NCBI GenBank assembly: GCA_903910215.1
Contig: CAIVYV010000060.1
Coordinates: 1-14,709, forward strand
DNA: 14,709 nucleotides
Direction: 5' to 3'
Source: an uncultured Pseudomonadota bacterium
GTDB lineage: Bacteria; Pseudomonadota; Gammaproteobacteria; Steroidobacterales; Steroidobacteraceae
Shown: piece after piece, positions 1-5,413 of the stretch
Numbering within the stretch: the first letter of the stretch is position 1
Layout: every line of letters begins with the position of its first letter
Translations under genes and position numbers: made by a program
The notes under the pieces: generated by a model
The model's database searches: none
Told to the model about the DNA's origin: nothing
What the model saw: only the letters and a program-made list of their open reading frames with translations

Positions 1-1
1 T

Positions 2-91
2 CCTGAACCGTCTGAACTGGCCGACGATGGCCTGCCGCTGTCCGACATCGACCCGCAAACTGGCTGGATGTACGGGGAGGTGGGGGCGTGA
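2..91 (+). CDS. C-terminal fragment of unknown protein (5' end outside window)
   Basis: The frame starting at base 2 is open from the window edge and gives a 29-residue C-terminus, beginning PEPSELADDG and ending GWMYGEVGA before TGA. The residues look protein-like: acidic and Pro-rich, then aromatic. The TGA overlaps the GTG start of the ERF gene in a GTGA arrangement, the same translational-coupling signature used throughout the window, which supports it as real. The GGGGAGGTGGGGG at its end also supplies the ribosome binding site of the next gene. Too little is present to name a family; position suggests another recombination or early-region gene. Confidence 0.55.
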   Translation, partial: PEPSELADDGLPLSDIDPQTGWMYGEVGA

Positions 92-966
92 TCACCAGTC
101 CAACGATTGGCGCAATCGCCAAGGCGCTCGCAGCTGCGCAGCGCGAAATCGGGGTCGCGGTCAAGGACGCGACCAATCCACACTTCCGGTCCAAGTACGC
201 CGACCTGCAAGCAGTCGACGAGGCATGCCGTCCGGCGCTGTCAAAGCACGGAATCGCCATCGCCCAGGGCACCGGCTACGCGGACGGGTTCGTGTTCGTC
301 ACGACCCGTCTGCTGCACGCCGACACCGGCGAGTGGATTGAGTCGACCCTGCACATCGCACCCGGAAAGCACGACGCCCAGGGCGTCGGCAGCGCCATCA
401 CCTACGCCCGTCGTTTCGGCCTGTCTGCTTTGGCCGCCGTTCCGGCTGGTGTCGACGACGACGGAGAAGCGGCGGTAGGGCGGGGGGTTCCACGCGGCGA
501 AGTAGCCGTGCCCCCGCCCGCCACCGTCGTTCCCTTTGACCCGCCTGCTCGAGCACCGGCGCCCGCACCGGCTGGCGACCTGCCTGACGAGCCGCCGGAG
601 CGGTTCCCGCTGGCGTTCTCTCCGCTCGAGCTGCGGCCAGTCTGGAAGGTGCGCGAACTGGGCACCGACGGGAAGACCGGCGGACGCACGAAGGTCTATT
701 ACGCCGACGCCGTCGGCATCGTGACCAAACTGACCGAGGGCGGCGGCCCCAAGTCGCCGACCAGCGTCATCCTGTGGAGCGACCCCAACCGGACCCGGTT
801 CAGCACGTTCCGCCGGTGGACGATTCCCGAGGGAATGGGCAGCATGGTGCGGCTCAAGGGCGTGACGCGCACCGAGAAGAACGACGCCGTCTACTGGAAC
901 TTCGAGACCGTCGAGGCCTACAAGCCCGACAACGACGGGGGGGTGGAAATTGACATCCCATTCTGA
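88..966 (+). CDS. erf: ERF-family single-strand annealing recombinase with C-terminal extension and SSB-like acidic tip
   Basis: Predicted recombination mediator that anneals complementary single strands, as in P22 Erf. Residues about 5-130 carry ERF-superfamily hallmarks: NPHFRSKYADLQAV near residues 30-43 and GSAITYARRFGLSALAAVPA near 101-120, followed by the acidic DDDGE. A Pro/Ala-rich linker spans roughly 131-175. Residues about 180-292 form a second region, with alternating beta-like stretches (KVYYADAVGIVTKL, TSVILWSD, GSMVRLKGVTR, YWNFETVEAY) that could be an OB-type fold; this is inference. The protein ends EIDIPF, close to the DDDIPF tip through which bacterial SSB recruits partner proteins. 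The start is GTG, coupled to the upstream stop and preceded by GGGGAGGTGGGGG. It heads a run of overlapping genes that includes a resolvase-like nuclease and an HNH enzyme. The ERF assignment is strong; the role of the C-terminal region is open. Confidence 0.9.
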   Translation: MITSPTIGAIAKALAAAQREIGVAVKDATNPHFRSKYADLQAVDEACRPALSKHGIAIAQGTGYADGFVFVTTRLLHADTGEWIESTLHIAPGKHDAQGVGSAITYARRFGLSALAAVPAGVDDDGEAAVGRGVPRGEVAVPPPATVVPFDPPARAPAPAPAGDLPDEPPERFPLAFSPLELRPVWKVRELGTDGKTGGRTKVYYADAVGIVTKLTEGGGPKSPTSVILWSDPNRTRFSTFRRWTIPEGMGSMVRLKGVTRTEKNDAVYWNFETVEAYKPDNDGGVEIDIPF

Positions 967-1789
967 CCAACTGTCCTGGAAAGAGAACTGGGACTACCTG
1001 CTGCGGTGTTTCCCTAGTTTGGAGAAAGCGCCGGACCCCGCCAAAGAGCAGTTTCATCAGCGGTGTGCGAACCTGAAGCAGCGCTGGATGCGCGAGGCCA
1101 TCACGCTGGCCATGTCGAAGCACGCCAAGCGGTTCCTGACGTTGCAGCAGCTGCTCGAGTTCTACGAGAAGGTGTTGCCAGCCGAGCCGCAGGAGCAGCA
1201 ACCACGGCAAAATGCCTTCATCGTGGATTACTGGGTCTTCCCCAAGCGCTACAGCGAGAACGTGCAGGTCTTTAAGACCGAACAGGAAGCCCGGCGGGTC
1301 AGCAAGCAGCATCCGGGCAGTCGCGTCCAGGCGAGGTGGTGCCGCCCTGGCGACAACGGCTGGTACCAAGACCTCGACGCTGATGAGACGCTGGCCACGC
1401 CGGAACAGGAAACCGACATGCTTTGCCACATGTACGCGCTAATGGCCAAGTCGATCACCAACCGTCAGTCGACCTACCAGTACACCTATGATCGGCTGTC
1501 CGCTCTCCCCCCCTCGGACTCCCCCCCTGAGGGGTCGACTCGGGCGAGCGACGCAAGCGCAAGTCGAAGCGGCGCGGACGCTCCGAGTCGTACACCCGAT
1601 GAGGGGGCTTTGTCAAGCCCCCCCTACGGTCAAAACAAGATCGACGGCATGACGCTTGCGCGTCATCCGTTGCCGGACCACCTCATCGAGCAAATCGAAA
1701 GGGCCTATGCAGCTCTCGGCTCGTCCGACGGCGCTCCCCCGCATGAAGCGGGGATCGCTTGCGTCGAGCCGGACGGGGGTGAAGCATGA
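950..1789 (+). CDS. hypothetical protein, Ser/Pro-rich low-complexity segment
   Basis: A 279-residue protein of no recognised family. The chosen start is TTG, overlapping the last codons of the ERF gene. A G-rich tract (GGGGGGGTGG) lies just upstream as a possible ribosome binding site. The next in-frame ATG would remove the Trp-rich, well-structured N-terminus (SWKENWDYLLRCFPSLEK), so TTG is preferred. Residues about 1-190 look globular, with an amphipathic helix near 45-80 and a Trp/Tyr-rich segment near 85-145. Residues about 185-235 are Ser/Pro/Ala-rich and coincide with a cluster of DNA palindromes, so this part looks like a linker or inserted segment. The last 40 residues look ordered again (DHLIEQIERAYAAL). 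It overlaps the next gene by ATGA. Position suggests an early-region accessory protein; function unknown. Confidence 0.75.
   Translation: MTSHSDQLSWKENWDYLLRCFPSLEKAPDPAKEQFHQRCANLKQRWMREAITLAMSKHAKRFLTLQQLLEFYEKVLPAEPQEQQPRQNAFIVDYWVFPKRYSENVQVFKTEQEARRVSKQHPGSRVQARWCRPGDNGWYQDLDADETLATPEQETDMLCHMYALMAKSITNRQSTYQYTYDRLSALPPSDSPPEGSTRASDASASRSGADAPSRTPDEGALSSPPYGQNKIDGMTLARHPLPDHLIEQIERAYAALGSSDGAPPHEAGIACVEPDGGEA
1524..1622 (+). repeat. cluster of palindromes inside the coding region
   Basis: Three stem-loops lie in tandem inside the preceding gene: CCCC-TGA-GGGG at 1524-1534; CGACTCGG at 1536-1543 pairing with CCGAGTCG at 1583-1590; and GGGGGCTT at 1603-1610 pairing with AAGCCCCC at 1615-1622 around a TGTC loop. 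The last is perfect over 8 bp but has no T tract, so it is not a typical terminator. The encoded peptide is Ser/Pro/Ala-rich and low in complexity. It may be a palindromic element inserted in frame, or simply GC-rich linker DNA. Confidence 0.55.
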
Positions 1790-2292
1790 ACGAGTCGAAG
1801 CGCTTCCACCGATACGCCGGGGTGTGGGAATACCGGCTAGCCGGTTGGCTGCTTGCCAACCCGTTCCAGCAGACGAGGAAGTTCGTGTCGGACGGCGACC
1901 CTGAGACTTGGCACACGTTGGCCGAATACCTGGGGCCACACATCAGCCAGCACCTGTCCGGTGGTTGTATCGGCTGGGTGCTGGCGTACAACGACAGGTT
2001 CGGTCGGCCCATGCAGCCCAGCGACATCCGGCAGATGCCGCTGCACAGCGCCGACAGCGAGCAGCCAAACTCACGCGCACTGCTGGTCAAAAAGTGGTGC
2101 ACCGAAGTGCAGGTTTTGATCGCCAGGGAACACGCAGGCGACGGGGTCGATTTTGCCACCCTGCGGCTCATCCTGGCGAACCTCAACGAGGCACTGGAGT
2201 GCATGGACGTCAACCCGGCCCTATGGCCGGATCACGAACGATTGAGCGATGGCTATATCGAGCCGGAAAACGAGGAAAACAGCAATGGATGA
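1786..2292 (+). CDS. hypothetical protein
   Basis: A 168-residue protein that I do not recognise. It starts with ATG in an ATGA overlap with the upstream stop, so the start is well supported by coupling (GGGGGTGAAGC upstream). The N-terminal half is aromatic-rich (YAGVWEYRLAGWLLANPF; ETWHTLAEYLG). The middle has a glycine turn and WVLAYNDRFGRPM. The C-terminal half contains a helix-like stretch (FATLRLILANLNEALECM) and ends in an acidic tail (IEPENEENSNG). There is no signal peptide, membrane segment or clear nucleic-acid-binding motif. Its place between erf and the nuclease genes suggests an early accessory or DNA-metabolism role, but nothing in the protein demonstrates it. Confidence 0.75.
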   Translation: MNESKRFHRYAGVWEYRLAGWLLANPFQQTRKFVSDGDPETWHTLAEYLGPHISQHLSGGCIGWVLAYNDRFGRPMQPSDIRQMPLHSADSEQPNSRALLVKKWCTEVQVLIAREHAGDGVDFATLRLILANLNEALECMDVNPALWPDHERLSDGYIEPENEENSNG

Positions 2293-2740
2293 CAACAAAC
2301 CCGACCTGTTGAAGCGTTTGGAAAAGATCGATGGCTTTGGCTGGAAGTGCGGTCAGCCGTTGAAAGACAAGGGCAGTTACATGAAGTGTGGCTGCGGTTG
2401 CAGTCAGCCGAGTGGGGATGACTTGGATCATGGGCTGACGGTGAAACGCCCAGCCATCCTTGGCGAGCTTGAAATGGTGTTGGGCTACATGGAGGACTTG
2501 AACAGACTGCTTGGCAGGGAGCGTGTCGAAATGGAAATGGAACGAGATGCCGCAAGGATGGAGTTTTTGTGGCTTGTTGTCCTCATCAAACTCGACAAGT
2601 TCGATCAGTTCAACGGCGTCAGTAGGACTAAGGGTGAGGCATGGGAGTTCTGCCAGACGCAACCGGTTCAGGATGAGTTTCGTTTGCAAGCCGACTCCCT
2701 CGGCTGGGGTTACCTCTTTGACAAGGTGCGTCATGCCTGA
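2285..2740 (+). CDS. hypothetical Cys-rich small protein, possible metal binding
   Basis: The start chosen is the ATG with GAGGA 8 nt upstream, which overlaps the preceding stop by 8 bp; an upstream in-frame ATG at 2249 lacks that ribosome binding site. The 151-residue product has a Cys-rich N-terminal patch: Cys22, Cys35, Cys37 and Cys39 in GWKCGQPLK and MKCGCGC. This could bind zinc, although the spacing does not match a standard zinc ribbon that I can name. A charged helix follows (LGELEMVLGYMEDLNRLLGRERVEMEMERDAARMEF, about residues 60-95, written here in parts: acidic and Met-rich), then a hydrophobic stretch, LWLVVLIKL. Base composition is visibly less GC-rich than its neighbours, which may indicate a later acquisition. 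Function unknown. Confidence 0.7.
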   Translation: MDDNKPDLLKRLEKIDGFGWKCGQPLKDKGSYMKCGCGCSQPSGDDLDHGLTVKRPAILGELEMVLGYMEDLNRLLGRERVEMEMERDAARMEFLWLVVLIKLDKFDQFNGVSRTKGEAWEFCQTQPVQDEFRLQADSLGWGYLFDKVRHA

Positions 2741-2942
2741 AACACCAGAACAAGCCCAAGCCGACACCCTCGCCAGGGCGATGATGCTGATGATCGATCG
2801 AGCAGCCGAAACGCGGAAGCGTGTTGAGGTGCTCGAAAGCGAACTGAAAGCCATGGCCGTCGAGAACCAGCGACTACGGGCCAAATGCCATCGATACGAG
2901 ATCGCCGACATTGAGCGTCGGCGGTACGAGGAGGAGGGCTAA
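2733..2942 (+). CDS. small coiled-coil protein
   Basis: A 69-residue protein starting at an ATG that overlaps the preceding stop by 8 bp. The frame is open further upstream, but that stretch lies entirely inside the previous gene and is not needed. Residues about 12-62 are strongly helical and heptad-like (RVEVLESELKAMAVENQRL), predicting a coiled coil with a basic, Arg-rich end. The stop TAA shares its last A with the ATG of the next gene, and the GAGGAGG that encodes its final residues is the next gene's ribosome binding site. Such small coiled-coil proteins are common in phage early regions, but no specific family is evident. It could be a partner or adaptor of the adjacent nuclease. Confidence 0.65.
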   Translation: MPETPEQAQADTLARAMMLMIDRAAETRKRVEVLESELKAMAVENQRLRAKCHRYEIADIERRRYEEEG

Positions 2943-3295
2943 TGGGCCGAGCACAACGCGCCAAGGGCGCACGGGGCGAACTCGAGGCGGCTGAGAAGCT
3001 GCGCCAGCACTTGGGCATCGCTGCCCAGCGGTCGGCGCGCAACGGCGTCGACGGTGCCAGCGACCTGGACACCTCAATGACGTTCTGGAAGTGGGAGGTC
3101 AAGCGCTACGCCCGCCTGGGCGTCGAGTCGATCATGCAGCGGGCAGAACTCGACCAGGCGACCAGCGCGGTCAGGCTCGACCACACTGCGCTGCTCATGC
3201 GGGCAGACGACTGTGAATGGCTGATCGTCCTGCGCCTGCACGACGTTCCCCAGTTCATGCGCGACCTCGAGGCGCAGCGCATGAGGGACGGCTGA
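2942..3295 (+). CDS. PD-(D/E)XK nuclease, Holliday junction resolvase-like
   Basis: A 117-residue compact nuclease. The motif order fits archaeal/phage Hjc-type resolvases of the PD-(D/E)XK fold: an N-terminal helix with Glu13 in KGARGELEAAEKL, then GASDLD with Asp41 and Asp43, then WEVKRY with Glu52 and Lys54 as the E-x-K pair. A second helix and LIVLRLHDVPQFM complete a typical length for the family. The expected role is cleaving branched recombination or replication intermediates before packaging. The ATG overlaps the previous stop (TAATG) behind a strong GAGGAGG. Lying in one gene run with the ERF annealing protein, it fits a phage recombination set. The fold is inferred from motifs only; a generic VRR-NUC-like or other PD-(D/E)XK nuclease is the main alternative. 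Confidence 0.75.
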   Translation: MGRAQRAKGARGELEAAEKLRQHLGIAAQRSARNGVDGASDLDTSMTFWKWEVKRYARLGVESIMQRAELDQATSAVRLDHTALLMRADDCEWLIVLRLHDVPQFMRDLEAQRMRDG

Positions 3296-3585
3296 TGGGA
3301 CTACCACGCAAGTGGGATCCGATGCTGCCATCCAAGCCCGAGCCGAAGGGCAAGGGCAGAGGTGCCAAGTGGCATAGGTTCAAAGAGCAGCTGCGGCATG
3401 CTCGAGGGATCTACGCATGCGAGCAGTGCAAGGCAGTGTGCGACTACCTCGAGGCGCACCATGTCGTGCGTGTGCACGATGACCCATCAAGGGAGTTCGA
3501 TGCACGCAATGTCAGGTTCCTTTGCAAGGACTGTCACACAACAGCCCATAACGGCTCAAAAACGGGGGTTGTGTCACCTAAGTAG
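3295..3585 (+). CDS. HNH endonuclease, terminase-adjacent
   Basis: A 96-residue HNH nuclease. It has the zinc-stabilised beta-beta-alpha metal layout: Cys42-x2-Cys45 (YACEQCKAV), the catalytic His-His pair at 55-56 (LEAHHVV), Asn72 (DARNVRFLC), and Cys77-x2-Cys80-His81 with His85 (CKDCHTTAH). The N-terminal 30 residues are basic and Pro-rich. The start is the ATG in a TGATG overlap with the upstream stop, preceded by GAGGG. Free-standing HNH proteins encoded beside the terminase are known to work with it in genome-end cleavage of many long-tailed phages, and its position just before the large terminase suggests that role. A homing-type HNH is possible but less likely because there is no interrupted host gene. 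Confidence 0.88.
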   Translation: MGLPRKWDPMLPSKPEPKGKGRGAKWHRFKEQLRHARGIYACEQCKAVCDYLEAHHVVRVHDDPSREFDARNVRFLCKDCHTTAHNGSKTGVVSPK

Positions 3586-3587
3586 GG

Positions 3588-3604
3588 TAAAAACCGCGTT
3601 TTTA
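3588..3604 (+). terminator. A/T-stem hairpin after HNH gene
   Basis: TAAAAAC pairs with GTTTTTA around a CGC loop: a perfect 7-bp stem that begins 2 nt after the HNH stop codon. The T run lies in the 3' arm, not after a GC-rich stem, so it would be at best a weak intrinsic terminator on either strand. It marks the boundary between the recombination genes and the head module. Confidence 0.35.
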
Positions 3605-3605
3605 G

Positions 3606-3857
3606 CGTAGAAACGAGGGTACCCCCCCCATAGGGGGGGTATACCCCCCAAACTGTCCACCCGTCGTCGCCCGACAATCTATCAAACAACTTTCACCCAT
3701 CCTTGAAACATCGACACGCTGGGCGTACGCAACTGCTGCGTCCAACGAGGTTTCCGCCGTTACGTCGGCGTCGCTGACTGCGTTTGCCCGACGGGCTGAG
3801 GCTGACGGCTACGACGGGGCGGTTGTCGATGCGTTCGCCGCGACGCTACCGGCGGGG
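3606..3857 (+). other. open, protein-like upstream extension of the terminase frame without a standard start codon
   Basis: This spacer between the HNH gene and the annotated GTG start of terminase is open in the terminase frame for 84 codons after a TAG at 3603. From about 3681 it reads like real protein (IKQLSPILETSTRWAYATAA, later LTAFARRAEADGYDGAVV), leading smoothly into the terminase. It contains no ATG, GTG or TTG in this frame. Possible explanations are initiation at a rare codon (ATA 3630, ATC 3681 or 3699, CTG 3774), a sequence error in the nearby poly-C/poly-G tract, or decay of a former N-terminus. The other two + frames are closed or not protein-like. No convincing promoter is visible; a TTGAAA at 3703 lacks a good partner. 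Confidence 0.5.
3618..3649 (+). repeat. poly-C/poly-G palindromes with two competing hairpins
   Basis: ACCCCCCC at 3621-3628 pairs with GGGGGGGT at 3633-3640 around a CATA loop. The same G tract can instead pair with C6 at 3644-3649, because GGGGGG-TATA-CCCCCC (3634-3649) is a perfect 16-bp palindrome. Only one of the two can form at a time, so this could be a switch, a terminator/antiterminator pair or a DNA-end-processing site. The long homopolymers are also prone to sequencing or assembly indels. Confidence 0.55.
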
Positions 3858-5315
3858 GTGGTGCTGTACCCGTACTGGGTGCCGGTGCTCGCCGACGTAA
3901 TCGCCCGCAGGGATCCTGCCCGCGTCATCTCGTTTTCGGTGCCGCGCAGCCACGGGAAGACGCTCCTAGCCGCCTTGCTAGCCGGATGGGTGCTGAGAGA
4001 CCCCGACGCCGACAAACTCGTTGTGAGCGCCGCTACGGCCCTTGCGCAGGCCCGTCTGTCGGTCGAGTCGTTGGCGACGATCCACCACCCGGCGGACGGC
4101 AAGTCATCGCCCTGGCGTGCCCGCCTGTCCAACACGCAGCCGGTGCTCCGGCATGGCAAGGGGCGTTTCCTGCCGGTGGCCCGAGACCCACGGCGAGCGG
4201 ACGGCATTACCCCGGCGCTCGTGCTCGCCGACGAAGCGGCCCGGCTCGAGGGTGAGTACCTCAGCCGGTTGATGACGGCGGCGACCAAGACGCCCGAGGG
4301 GCGCCTGCTGATGACCACCACCGCCGACGACGACCTGAGCCTGCCATGGGCGGGCTGGCGGCAGGAAGCAGAGCAGCAGCTGCTCGGAGGGCGTCTGCGG
4401 GAGGACTGGTGCGTGCACCACTGGGCGTCGGACGCCGGTGCAGACATCCACGACCCGCGGCAGTGGCGCAAGGCCAACCCGCAGCTGTGGATCGAGGGCG
4501 GGCACATCACCGAGGCGTCCATCCGCTCCGAATTGGCGTTCCTCGGCTCGAGGGCGTCGGGCGTCGAGGAATTCCGCACCCAGCGCCTGAACCTCCCCGG
4601 CGGCAGCCTAGCGGCGGTCGGCATTGACCCGGTCGTCCTCGAGAAAGCCCGGTTCGACTGGGAACTGGACAGCGTGCGCGGGCGGCGGGCATGGGTGTTC
4701 ATCGACTTCAGCCTGGGCAGCGTCGTGGGCGCTCGGGCCGACCTGACGAGCGTGGGCGTGGTGGTCGACGGCGGCGAGTGGGGGCTGCTGCGCACCTGGT
4801 CTTTCACCTGCGGCGACCTCGAGTCGATGAAACAGAACCGGCCATGGCTGCACGACATGGTCCAAAAGGGTGAGGTGCACTGGAACGACGGCCAATTGGT
4901 CGACTTCCATGCCGTCGAGGCGCTGCTGGAGACGCTGGCAAAGACGTTGCAACTCGAGGTGGTCGGCGTCGACGAAGTCGGCTGGACGCAGAACTGGGTG
5001 CGCGCAGTGCTGGTCGAAAAACTCAACTTACCCGTCGAGGCCCGCAGCCAGGCGCTCAAAGAGCAGGCACCGGCATGGTCGACTTTCGTGGCGCTCCTGC
5101 GCCAACGGGCGCTGCGCTACCACGACGACCCGGTGCTGCTGCACCAACTGCGGCACGCCGAAACCAAGACCTACGACGGCGGCCTGACGAAGCTCTACAA
5201 ACGGGACGGGCAGAACATTGACGCCCTGGTTGCAGCGTGTAACGCAGCCCGCCTGTACGAGCTGCGCGGGCGGTCCAACCAATGGGTTGCTGCCAGTGGC
5301 ATCATGACCATCTGA
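3858..5315 (+). CDS. terL: phage terminase large subunit
   Basis: ATP-driven packaging motor and nuclease that moves DNA into the prohead through the portal. From the GTG start, 485 residues show the full ATPase-nuclease order: Walker A SVPRSHGKT with GKT at 33-35, Walker B LVLADEA at 121-127 (Asp125, Glu126), and the coupling motif MTTTAD at 152-157. The RNase H-like nuclease follows: Asp283 in FIDFS, Asp372 in VVGVDEVGW and Asp455 in GQNIDAL. The GTG is the first standard start available, but only about 28 residues precede Walker A. This is short for the family, and the upstream frame is open and protein-like, so the true N-terminus is probably longer. No strong ribosome binding site precedes the GTG. 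HNH lies upstream and portal downstream; no small terminase gene was recognised. Confidence 0.92.
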   Translation: MVLYPYWVPVLADVIARRDPARVISFSVPRSHGKTLLAALLAGWVLRDPDADKLVVSAATALAQARLSVESLATIHHPADGKSSPWRARLSNTQPVLRHGKGRFLPVARDPRRADGITPALVLADEAARLEGEYLSRLMTAATKTPEGRLLMTTTADDDLSLPWAGWRQEAEQQLLGGRLREDWCVHHWASDAGADIHDPRQWRKANPQLWIEGGHITEASIRSELAFLGSRASGVEEFRTQRLNLPGGSLAAVGIDPVVLEKARFDWELDSVRGRRAWVFIDFSLGSVVGARADLTSVGVVVDGGEWGLLRTWSFTCGDLESMKQNRPWLHDMVQKGEVHWNDGQLVDFHAVEALLETLAKTLQLEVVGVDEVGWTQNWVRAVLVEKLNLPVEARSQALKEQAPAWSTFVALLRQRALRYHDDPVLLHQLRHAETKTYDGGLTKLYKRDGQNIDALVAACNAARLYELRGRSNQWVAASGIMTI

Positions 5316-5413
5316 CCGCCACCTAGCGGACGCGGCGACTATTTCCGCAATGTGACGAGAAATGTCACAGCCGCCTATTGACAGAAAAAGCGCGTACTCA
5401 AACTGGGTGAGGC
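5316..5413 (+). promoter_or_regulatory. intergenic dyad with -35-like element upstream of portal
   Basis: TGTGAC at 5351-5356 and GTCACA at 5364-5369 form a perfect 6-bp dyad with a 7-nt spacer, flanked by GCGGC (5332-5336) and GCCGC (5370-5374) that can extend it. A perfect TTGACA -35 hexamer follows at 5378-5383. No good TATAAT-like -10 lies at the right distance; TACTCA at 5395 is too close and 5401-5406 does not match. The layout suggests an operator or RNA hairpin controlling the portal-capsid genes. This is one of the few non-overlapping gene junctions in the window. Confidence 0.4.

Noticed and set aside
854..1429. Minus-strand open frame of about 190 codons
   Set aside because: Arg/Pro-rich translation antisense to the coupled + strand genes, without a ribosome binding site or neighbours on that strand.
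3703..3731. Promoter with TTGAAA and a -10 at 3726
   Set aside because: The -10 candidate TACGCA matches poorly, and the region reads as protein-coding in the terminase frame.
3703..3777. Short open frame from TTG in the spacer before the terminase
   Set aside because: The 24-residue product is almost entirely Arg/Pro/Leu, has no ribosome binding site and is out of frame with the more protein-like terminase extension.
3809..5059. Long open frame of about 416 codons on the minus strand
   Set aside because: It lies entirely opposite the terminase gene, whose motifs are unmistakable; the reverse product is Ser/Arg/Thr-rich low complexity, as expected from the GC-rich complementary strand.
5351..5369. 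CRP/FNR-type binding site
   Set aside because: The half sites TGTGA and TCACA are present but separated by 9 nt instead of the 6 nt those regulators need, so only a generic dyad is claimed.
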